In this document: positions 1 through 5,714 of the stretch, one piece after another | Layout of the letters: each line of letters starts with the position of its first letter | How positions within the stretch are numbered: position 1 is the stretch's first letter | Assembly (NCBI GenBank): GCA_934167435.1 | Contig: CAKPKZ010000071.1 | Coordinates: 1-7,640 of the forward strand | DNA from: an uncultured Clostridia bacterium | Lineage (GTDB): Bacteria > Bacillota > Clostridia > TANB77 > CAG-508 | Reading direction: 5' to 3' | DNA: 7,640 nt | Made by a program: the position numbers and the translations under genes | Notes under the pieces: generated by a model | Database searches by the model: none | What the model was told of the DNA's origin: nothing | What the model saw: only the letters and a program-made list of their open reading frames with translations

Positions 1-2315
1 ATTATGATGAATATTTAGAAATAAAGGAAATATGGTATTTCGAGAATTTTCTTAAAGAAAGATTTAAATTTGAACAAATAGATACAAAAATAGAATATCA
101 TGAATCTGTACAAAAAAAATCAATAGAAGAAGAGTGGAAAAACATAATTGCATATATGTCACATAAATATCCTTTAACAAAGCCAATGTTACTTTTAAAA
201 AGCAATATAGAGATTAAAGATAATATTATAGTAAAAGTAAATATGCATATAAAAGGTGCTGAATTTTTAAAAGCTAAAAAAACAGACAAAGAATTAGAAA
301 GAGTACTAAAAAACTTATTTGGAATTGACTATAAAGTTGAATTAAATGAACAATTGCAAAAAGAAGACATTTTAGAAATAAAACAAAATATAGAAGAAGT
401 ACAAAAAAACGCAATAAAACATATAGAACAAGAAAATATACAAAGAGAACTAAATAAAGAGCAATCTGTTCCGGAATATAACGATCCAGACTATATGCCA
501 CCACAAGATATTGATGGTTATATTCCAGAAAACATAGAAGAAGTACAAGAAGAAAATGAGCAAGTAAACTATATAATGGGAAAAGCAACTAAAGCAAAAG
601 AAAATAAAGTAAAAATAAAAGATATAGGCTCAGATAATGGAAGAGTAACAATAGAAGGAAGAGTACTAACTTGTGAATGCAAACAAACAAAATCAGGAAA
701 AGGAATGATTATATTCGATATATACGACGGAACGGGTACAATTACTTGTAAATCATTTGCTAAGGATTTTGAAGAAGGGAACCAAATTACCCAAAAAATA
801 GAAGAGGCAAAAATAGTAAAAACTACAGGAAAAGCAGGATTAGACACATATGCTGGAGATATAACAGTAATTGCAAATACAATTATTAAGTCAAATGCAG
901 AAATTCCAGAAATGCCAGAAGAGTCAGAAGATACACCGTTAATTTTAGGAAAAACAGTAAATATAACAGAACCATTAGTAAAAATAAACGATTTAACAGC
1001 TGACGACGGAAAAGTATCATTAGATGGCGAAATTATTAATATGGAAGATAAAGAGTTAAAATCTGGTAAAACATTACTAAGCTTTGACTTGTATGACGGA
1101 ACAAGTACAATGACATGTAAAGCATTCTTAGAAAAACAAAATGCAAAAAAAATAATAAAAAGAATAAAAAATGCAAAAGGCATAAAAATAGCAGGAAATG
1201 CACAAATGGACCAATTTTCTGGTGAACTTACAGTTATGGCAAATGTAATAGTAGAATCAACTGGAATAAAAAGAGTTGTAAGACAAGATAATGCAGAGGT
1301 TAAAAGGGTAGAACTACATATGCATACACAAATGAGTCAAATGGATGCAATGACATCAGCAAAAGACTTAATAAAAAGAGCAATGAAATGGGGAATGAAA
1401 TCTATCGCAATAACAGACCATGGAGTAGTTCAAAGTTTTCCAGAGGCACATAAACTTCTAGGAGTAGACAATCCTGATATGAAGGTAATTTATGGTGTAG
1501 AGGCATATTTGGCTCCAGACAATACAAAATCTGTATACAATTCAAAACAACAAAATATAGACACAACATACTGTGTTTTAGATTTAGAAACAACAGGATT
1601 TTCAGCTACAACAGAAAAAATTACAGAAGTTGGTATTATGAAGATTAAAAATGGGGAAGTATTAGAATCTTTTAGTGAATTTGTAAATCCAGAAAAGCAT
1701 ATACCAGAAAGAGTAACAGAAGTAACCAATATAACAGATGAAATGGTTAAAGATGCCCCAACAATAAAAGAACTATTCCCAAAAATATTAGAATTTTTAG
1801 GAGATCCTAATAATACGGTAATAGTAGCACATAATGCTAATTTTGATGTTGGATTTTTAAAGCAAAATGCTAAAGTTTTAGGCTATGATTTTGATTATAC
1901 ATATTTAGATACATTAAGCTTAGCAAAAGATTTGTTTCCAGATTATAAAAAATATAAACTTGGAAAAATTGCAGAGAACTTAGGAATAAAAGTTGAAGTT
2001 GCACATCGTGCGCTAGATGATGTTGATACAACTGTAAAAGTATTTAATGTTATGATGAAAATGTTAAAAGACAGAGGATGTAAGATTGTTAATGATATCG
2101 ATTTATTAGCCAAAGATGAAGAAGCTAAAAAAGAAGAGTACAAAAAATTAAAAACATATCATGCAATAATTCTTGCTACTAATTATGTAGGATTACGTAA
2201 TTTATATAGATTAGTTTCCTATTCTCATTTGAATTATTTTTACAAAAAACCTAGAATATTAAAAAGTTTATATAAAAAATATTCAGAAGGATTAATAATA
2301 CGGAAGTGCATGTGA
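1..2315 (+). CDS. polC: DNA polymerase III PolC-type alpha subunit, N-terminal part (5' partial, ends at a frameshift)
   Basis: PolC is the replicative polymerase of low-GC Gram-positives, carrying its own 3'-5' proofreading exonuclease. The frame is open from base 3 at the left edge, and residues before the ATG at 156 (a Trp at 135-137 in an acidic helix) continue the PolC N-terminal domain. That ATG is therefore internal, and roughly 50 residues lie outside the window by comparison with my memory of B. subtilis PolC. Order: N-terminal domain; Glu-rich linker (about 345-570); two OB folds (573-893 and 942-1259); PHP part 1 with HMHT at 1317-1328 and TDHG at 1413-1424; DEDDh exonuclease with DLETTG at 1581-1598, AHNANFD at 1827-1847 and HRALDD at 2004-2021; then the start of PHP part 2. 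Reading stays PolC-like up to EGLII (2286-2300), then gives four foreign codons (RKCM) and TGA at 2313. The conserved continuation GSACEAGEL is in the +1 frame from 2302. Same gene as the next entry. Confidence 0.93.
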   Translation, partial: YDEYLEIKEIWYFENFLKERFKFEQIDTKIEYHESVQKKSIEEEWKNIIAYMSHKYPLTKPMLLLKSNIEIKDNIIVKVNMHIKGAEFLKAKKTDKELERVLKNLFGIDYKVELNEQLQKEDILEIKQNIEEVQKNAIKHIEQENIQRELNKEQSVPEYNDPDYMPPQDIDGYIPENIEEVQEENEQVNYIMGKATKAKENKVKIKDIGSDNGRVTIEGRVLTCECKQTKSGKGMIIFDIYDGTGTITCKSFAKDFEEGNQITQKIEEAKIVKTTGKAGLDTYAGDITVIANTIIKSNAEIPEMPEESEDTPLILGKTVNITEPLVKINDLTADDGKVSLDGEIINMEDKELKSGKTLLSFDLYDGTSTMTCKAFLEKQNAKKIIKRIKNAKGIKIAGNAQMDQFSGELTVMANVIVESTGIKRVVRQDNAEVKRVELHMHTQMSQMDAMTSAKDLIKRAMKWGMKSIAITDHGVVQSFPEAHKLLGVDNPDMKVIYGVEAYLAPDNTKSVYNSKQQNIDTTYCVLDLETTGFSATTEKITEVGIMKIKNGEVLESFSEFVNPEKHIPERVTEVTNITDEMVKDAPTIKELFPKILEFLGDPNNTVIVAHNANFDVGFLKQNAKVLGYDFDYTYLDTLSLAKDLFPDYKKYKLGKIAENLGIKVEVAHRALDDVDTTVKVFNVMMKMLKDRGCKIVNDIDLLAKDEEAKKEEYKKLKTYHAIILATNYVGLRNLYRLVSYSHLNYFYKKPRILKSLYKKYSEGLIIRKCM
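573..893 (+). other. First of two tandem OB folds in PolC (extra copy)
   Basis: Begins with IMGK (573-584) and runs through VKIKDI, a KSGK turn, the FDIYDGTGTITCKSF strand pair and a closing TVIAN strand. It aligns along its whole length with the second copy, offset by 369 bases (123 residues). Over 50 residues of the VKI...F core I count 25 identities, and 13 of 29 in the AK...S C-terminal strand region. The nucleotide sequences have diverged well beyond this, so the duplication is old. The lead segment QTKSGKGMI is less like canonical PolC than the second copy. Confidence 0.85.
942..1259 (+). other. Second of two tandem OB folds in PolC (canonical copy)
   Basis: Begins with ILGK (942-953) and ends at TVMANVIVES just before the PHP domain, the place the single OB fold normally occupies in PolC. 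KELKSGKTL closely resembles the equivalent RELKSGRTL as I remember it from B. subtilis PolC, so I take this as the ancestral copy. The OB fold of this family is thought to bind single-stranded DNA near the exonuclease. Confidence 0.85.
2294..2301 (+). other. Single-base frameshift site in polC
   Basis: PolC-like sequence runs in one frame up to the two ATA codons at 2295-2300 and resumes in the next frame at GGA 2302, so one extra base sits here, most simply the C at 2301. Family members read EGLII-GSACEAGEL with nothing between. The out-of-frame codon at 2301 is CGG, and I found no other in-frame CGG in any gene of the window, which fits it not being a true codon. The region is not a long homopolymer. 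Causes in order of likelihood: sequence or assembly error, a recent mutation, or (least likely) recoding. Confidence 0.85.
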
Positions 2316-4653
2316 AGCAGGAGAATTATATCAAGCAATTGAACTTGGAAAACCAGAAGAAGAAATTGAAGAGATTGCAAACGATTATGATTATTTAGAA
2401 ATTCAACCAATAGGAAACAATAACTTTTTAATAAGAAATCAAACAGTTAAAGATGAAGAAGCCTTAAGGGATATTAATAGAAAAATTGTAGCACTAGGGG
2501 AAAAATTACAAAAACCAGTAGTAGCAACTTGTGATGTTCATTTTATGGACCCTCAAGATGAAATATATAGAAGAATATTAGAAGCTGGGCAAGGATATGC
2601 AGATGCAGACATGCAGGCACCATTGTATTTAAGAACAACAGAAGAAATGCTTAAAGAGTTTGAATATTTAGGAAAAGAGAAGGCCTATGAGGTTGTTGTA
2701 ACAAACACAAATAAAATATCAGATATGTGCGAACCAATAAGCCCAATTTCACCTGAAAAATGTCCACCACATATTCCTGGATGTGAAGAAGACATAAAAA
2801 ATATTGCATATAAAAAAGCACATGAACTTTATGGGGAAACATTACCTGAAATTGTTCAAACCAGATTAGACAAAGAATTAAATTCAATTATAAGTAACGG
2901 ATATTCTGTTATGTATATTATTGCACAAAAATTGGTGTGGAAATCAAATGAAGATGGATATATTGTTGGATCAAGAGGATCTGTTGGTTCTTCATTAGTA
3001 GCGTTTATGACAGGGATAACAGAAGTTAATTCTCTTCCACCACATTATAGATGTAGCAATTGTAAATATTCAGATTTTACAGATTACGGTTTTCAAAACG
3101 GCTTTGATCTTCCAGATAAAGACTGCCCTAAATGTGGTAATAAACTTACAAAAGATGGTATGGATATTCCATTTGAAACTTTTCTTGGATTTAATGGAGA
3201 TAAAGAACCTGATATAGATTTAAATTTCTCAGGGGAATACCAAGCAAAAGCACATAAATATACAGAGGTTATATTTGGAAAAGGAACAACATTTAAAGCT
3301 GGAACTGTTGGTACTGTGGCTGAAAAAACAGCATATGGATATGTAAAAGGATATTATGAAGATAGACAAATACCAATAAGTAAAGCCGAAATAACAAGAC
3401 TAGCACAAGGGTGTACTGGAATTAAAAGAACTACAGGTCAGCACCCAGGAGGAATTATAGTTGTTCCAAAAGGTAGAGAAATATTCGAATTTACACCTGT
3501 TCAACATCCAGCAGATGATCCTAAATCAGATATTATAACTACACATTTTGACTATCATTCAATTGATGCAAATTTATTAAAACTTGATATACTAGGGCAC
3601 GACGATCCGACAGTTATTCGTATGCTACAAGATTTAACTGGAATTGCACCAACGCAGATTCCATTAGACGATAAAGAAACTATGTCTATATTTAATTCAA
3701 CAGAAGCGTTAGGAGTTACTCCTGAGCAAATCCACTCTAAAGTTGGGACTTTTGGAATACCAGAATATGGAACCAAATTTGCAAGAGGAATGCTTTTGGA
3801 TACTCATCCAACAACATTTGACGAATTAATACGTTTGTCAGGGCTATCTCATGGTACCGATGTTTGGCTTGGAAATGCTCAAACATTAATAGAACAAGGT
3901 GTAGTAACTTTGCAAGAAGCAATATGCTGTAGAGATGATATAATGATATATTTAATAAAAAAAGGACTTCCACCAGACAAAGCTTTTAAAATTATGGAAA
4001 CAGTGCGTAAAGGAAAAGCCTTAAAAGATCCAGAAAAGTGGGAAGGATTTAAAGCAATAATGAAAGAACATGATGTTCCTGATTGGTACATAAAGTCATG
4101 CGAAAAGATTAAATACATGTTCCCAAAAGCTCATGCTGCTGCATATGTAACAAATGCATTTAGAATAGCATGGTTTAAAGTTCATATTCCTCTTGCTTAT
4201 TATGCAGCTTATTTTTCTATAAGGGCAAAAGCATTTGATGCAGAGTGCATGATATTTGGAAAAGAAAAAGTAAAAAATAAAATGAAAGAGATTGAACTTA
4301 AAAACCAAAAAAAAGAAGCAACAAAAGCAGAATTGGATATGTATGATGATTTGGAATTAGTTTTAGAAATGTATGAAAGAGGTTTAGAATTTTTGCCAGT
4401 TGATTTATATCAGTCAGATGCAATAAAATTTAGAATTGAAGACAATAAGTTACGACCTCCTTTAAATAGCATACCAGGATTTGGAACAGTTGCTGCACAA
4501 GGAATTCAAAACGCAAGAGAAGATGGCAAATTTATGTCTATAGATGATTTAAAAATAAGAGCAAAAATAGGAGCATCAGGAGCGGAACTATTAAAACAAT
4601 TTGGTTGTTTAGAAGGAATGAGCCAAAGCAATCAAATGAGTTTATTTGGATAA
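2302..4653 (+). CDS. polC: DNA polymerase III PolC-type alpha subunit, C-terminal part (polymerase core, downstream of the frameshift)
   Basis: This frame continues the previous entry without a gap: GSACEAGEL starts at 2302, and the 81 codons before the first ATG (2545) are plainly PolC. It holds PHP part 2, the conserved SRGSVGSS polymerase motif, and a Cys4 zinc module (Cys codons 3052, 3061, 3124, 3133). Palm aspartates are in PDIDLNF (Asp codons 3211 and 3217) and LDILGHDD (Asp codon 3586). The fingers include GLSHGTDVWLGNAQ and FPKAHAAAY, and a helix-hairpin-helix-like NSIPGFG follows. The tail QMSLFG (4633-4650) is a typical beta-clamp binding motif. All key residues are present, so the product would be active if the two halves are joined. 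Joined length in the window is about 1549 residues, longer than B. subtilis PolC (about 1437), mainly because of the extra OB fold. The ATG at 2545 has no Shine-Dalgarno and lies inside conserved sequence, so it is not a real start. The sequence VATCDVHF has Cys (codon 2530) where family members usually have Gly. Confidence 0.93.
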   Translation, partial: GSACEAGELYQAIELGKPEEEIEEIANDYDYLEIQPIGNNNFLIRNQTVKDEEALRDINRKIVALGEKLQKPVVATCDVHFMDPQDEIYRRILEAGQGYADADMQAPLYLRTTEEMLKEFEYLGKEKAYEVVVTNTNKISDMCEPISPISPEKCPPHIPGCEEDIKNIAYKKAHELYGETLPEIVQTRLDKELNSIISNGYSVMYIIAQKLVWKSNEDGYIVGSRGSVGSSLVAFMTGITEVNSLPPHYRCSNCKYSDFTDYGFQNGFDLPDKDCPKCGNKLTKDGMDIPFETFLGFNGDKEPDIDLNFSGEYQAKAHKYTEVIFGKGTTFKAGTVGTVAEKTAYGYVKGYYEDRQIPISKAEITRLAQGCTGIKRTTGQHPGGIIVVPKGREIFEFTPVQHPADDPKSDIITTHFDYHSIDANLLKLDILGHDDPTVIRMLQDLTGIAPTQIPLDDKETMSIFNSTEALGVTPEQIHSKVGTFGIPEYGTKFARGMLLDTHPTTFDELIRLSGLSHGTDVWLGNAQTLIEQGVVTLQEAICCRDDIMIYLIKKGLPPDKAFKIMETVRKGKALKDPEKWEGFKAIMKEHDVPDWYIKSCEKIKYMFPKAHAAAYVTNAFRIAWFKVHIPLAYYAAYFSIRAKAFDAECMIFGKEKVKNKMKEIELKNQKKEATKAELDMYDDLELVLEMYERGLEFLPVDLYQSDAIKFRIEDNKLRPPLNSIPGFGTVAAQGIQNAREDGKFMSIDDLKIRAKIGASGAELLKQFGCLEGMSQSNQMSLFG

Positions 4654-4677
4654 AAAATAGTATAAGGAGAAAATAAA

Positions 4678-4974
4678 ATGCAATTTAACATTATTACAGT
4701 AAAAAATATAATTATATATATATTATTAATAAATTTAATAGGATTTTTCGCAATGTTAATAGACAAGAAAAAAGCACAAAAAGGAAAATGGCGTATACCA
4801 GAAAAAACTTTACTAATAATTACGTTATTAGGTGGCGGAGTTGGAACAATTTTAGGAATGTATATGTTTAGGCATAAAACAAAAAAGTTAAAATTTACAA
4901 TAGGATTTCCAGTAATATTGATATTAGAAATAATATTGGCAGTATACTTTATATTTTTTTATAATATTATGTAA
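4678..4974 (+). CDS. DUF1294 family small membrane protein
   Basis: A 98-residue protein of unknown function, probably in the cytoplasmic membrane. Three hydrophobic segments are visible at about residues 9-28, 43-64 and 74-95, separated by short basic loops. The DUF1294 family signature is clear: WRIPE (38-42), GGGVG (52-56) and GMYMFRHKT (60-68), with a Lys-rich stretch DKKKAQKGK before the Trp. The length is normal for the family. The start is set by AAGGAG at 4664-4669, 8 bases before the ATG. It lies 24 bases behind polC with no promoter or terminator between them and is followed by a strong terminator, so it is most likely cotranscribed with polC. Nothing in the sequence links it functionally to replication. 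Confidence 0.88.
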   Translation: MQFNIITVKNIIIYILLINLIGFFAMLIDKKKAQKGKWRIPEKTLLIITLLGGGVGTILGMYMFRHKTKKLKFTIGFPVILILEIILAVYFIFFYNIM

Positions 4975-4988
4975 TGCTTATAAAAACG

Positions 4989-5037
4989 ACAATAGAGCAA
5001 AAACCTTTAAATAGGGGATTTGCTCTATTGTTTTTTT
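4989..5037 (+). terminator. Intrinsic terminator after the polC-DUF1294 unit
   Basis: A perfect 13-bp stem pairs 4989-5001 (ACAATAGAGCAAA) with 5019-5031, around a 17-base loop that can itself form a small CCT/AGG pairing. A run of seven T (5031-5037) follows at once. It starts 15 bases after the DUF1294 stop codon, as expected for a rho-independent terminator on the plus strand. Confidence 0.92.
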
Positions 5038-5118
5038 AAATTAAAAATATAAAGAAGTGCACATAATTTGTTTAAAAAAATAAAAATAAAGCAATAAAAA
5101 ATAAAAAGAAAAATACAA
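5038..5118. other. A-rich non-coding tract
   Basis: About 80 bases of almost pure A/T between the terminator and the DnaA-box cluster, with repeated A-runs of 4-7 at 5074-5113. The plus strand is strongly A-biased. The A-runs are about 5-10 bp apart and not regularly phased at a helical turn, so I do not claim a bent-DNA element. No ORF, RNA or stem is visible. It could be an easily melted region beside the DnaA boxes, but that is inference. Confidence 0.4.
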
Positions 5119-5198
5119 TGTGAACAACTTGTGAACGCAAACTGGCTATTAGTAATTATTCACAAACTTATCCACAATATCCACATATTTTATCAACA
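5119..5198. promoter_or_regulatory. Cluster of DnaA-box-like nonamers
   Basis: Matches to the DnaA box TTATNCACA, read directly: TTATTCACA at 5156-5164 (perfect), TTATCCACA at 5168-5176 (perfect), ATATCCACA at 5177-5185 (one mismatch), TTATCAACA at 5190-5198 (one mismatch), and on the minus strand TGTGAACAA at 5119-5127 (one mismatch to TGTGNATAA). The four plus-strand boxes are packed into 43 bases in the same orientation, at start-to-start spacings of 12, 9 and 13. DnaA binds such boxes at oriC, at regulated promoters and at titration sites. The cluster lies between a terminator and the rhodanese promoter, about 75 bases upstream of that -35. Confidence 0.6.
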
Positions 5199-5233
5199 GT
5201 AATTAACAGGAGACATAAAACGACAAAGATAAC

Positions 5234-5266
5234 ATAATTGTAATGGGAGTGAAATATAATTGTAAT
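5234..5266 (+). repeat. Pair of 11-bp direct repeats 22 bp apart, possible operator
   Basis: ATAATTGTAAT occurs exactly at 5234-5244 and 5256-5266. The 22-bp period is two helical turns, which would place both copies on the same face of the DNA. They end 6 bases before the -35 of the rhodanese promoter, a position suited to an activator or repressor. AT-rich composition raises the chance of coincidence, and no regulator is identified. Confidence 0.4.
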
Positions 5267-5272
5267 AAAATA

Positions 5273-5301
5273 ATAACATAAATATCTTTTCTTAATATAA
5301 T
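5273..5301 (+). promoter_or_regulatory. Sigma-A-type promoter of the rhodanese gene
   Basis: A perfect -10 TATAAT at 5296-5301 lies 17 bases after a -35-like ATAACA (5273-5278, 4 of 6 to TTGACA). Transcription should begin near 5308, giving a very short leader of about 15 bases that contains the ribosome binding site. Confidence 0.65.
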
Positions 5302-5322
5302 AGTATAAAGGGAGGAATAAAT

Positions 5323-5661
5323 ATGTTTAACAGATTAAGGCACAGATTAAGAAGAAATTTTTATAGAGCTATGGAAAATAATGATGTAACACTAGAGCAA
5401 CTAAAGCAAATGCAAAATGAAGGTGCAACTATTATAGATGTTAGAAGTCCTTTGGAATATAAAGAAGGGCATATTCAAGGTGCTATTTCACTTCCAGAAT
5501 ATGAAATAAGAAAAAATATAAACAAATATATAAAAAGTCAAAATGAAAAAATAGTTTTGTATTGCCAAACAGGACATCGAAGTAAAAGGGCACAAAATGA
5601 ATTACTAAAAATGGGATACAACAATGTATTTAATTTATATAATGGACTTCAAAACTATTGA
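5323..5661 (+). CDS. Single-domain rhodanese-like sulfurtransferase
   Basis: A 112-residue protein with one rhodanese domain, the family that moves sulfane sulfur from a donor to an acceptor through a cysteine persulfide. Visible motifs are IIDVRSPLEYKEGHI (about 37-51), GAISLP (53-58) and the active-site loop CQTGHR (81-86, catalytic Cys81), followed by a C-terminal NLYNGLQNY where related proteins have a GG-containing end. The first 18 residues are extra to the core fold and carry six Arg (positions 4, 6, 8, 10, 11, 15) among Leu and Phe, which may form a basic amphipathic helix. There is no signal peptide. AAGGGAGG (5308-5315) sits 7 bases before the ATG and fixes the start. It has its own promoter upstream and is followed by lepA after 53 bases. 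The natural substrate cannot be told from sequence; PspE/GlpE-like naming would be a guess. Confidence 0.88.
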   Translation: MFNRLRHRLRRNFYRAMENNDVTLEQLKQMQNEGATIIDVRSPLEYKEGHIQGAISLPEYEIRKNINKYIKSQNEKIVLYCQTGHRSKRAQNELLKMGYNNVFNLYNGLQNY

Positions 5662-5686
5662 GATTTTCTTTTATGTGTGCTAAAAT
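5658..5686 (+). promoter_or_regulatory. Promoter of lepA, overlapping the end of the rhodanese gene
   Basis: The -35 TTGAGA (5658-5663, 5 of 6) overlaps the rhodanese stop codon TGA at 5659-5661. A 17-base spacer leads to the -10 TAAAAT (5681-5686, 5 of 6), preceded by TGC at 5678-5680, which makes an extended -10. Start of transcription would be near 5693, about 22 bases before the lepA ATG. No terminator separates the two genes, so read-through from the rhodanese promoter is also likely. Confidence 0.65.
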
Positions 5687-5714
5687 GTGAAATATAAAAT
5701 ATAATGGAGGAACT

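Noticed and set aside
569..1183. Minus-strand open frame of 204 codons opposite polC
   Set aside because: Lies entirely opposite well-conserved PolC coding sequence, has low-complexity hydrophobic content typical of antisense reading of AT-rich genes, and no ribosome binding context or family resemblance. The same applies to 6644-7024 opposite lepA.
2285..2315. Programmed +1 frameshift in polC
   Set aside because: ATA to the overlapping TAC would not let the P-site tRNA re-pair, no stop codon sits at the shift site, the Shine-Dalgarno-like AGAAGGA (2285-2291) is not at the close spacing of prfB, and I see no downstream stem-loop.
2545..4653. A separate polymerase gene starting at ATG 2545 (a naturally split PolC)
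   Set aside because: There is no ribosome binding site before 2545, and 81 conserved PolC codons lie upstream of it in the same frame. The AGGAG at 2319-2323 is not followed by any in-frame start.
5074..5113. Phased A-tracts (intrinsic DNA bend)
   Set aside because: The runs are roughly 5-10 bp apart and irregular, not near a consistent 10-11 bp period.
5040..5200. Chromosomal origin oriC
   Set aside because: No dnaA, dnaN or rpmH nearby, and the plus-strand genes with purine excess on the plus strand continue on both sides, giving no sign of a strand switch. Left as a DnaA-box cluster until whole-genome skew is checked.
5700..5705. Perfect TATAAT as -10 of lepA
   Set aside because: It abuts the ribosome binding site at 5706-5710, so transcription would start at or after the ATG. 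The promoter at 5658-5686 fits much better.
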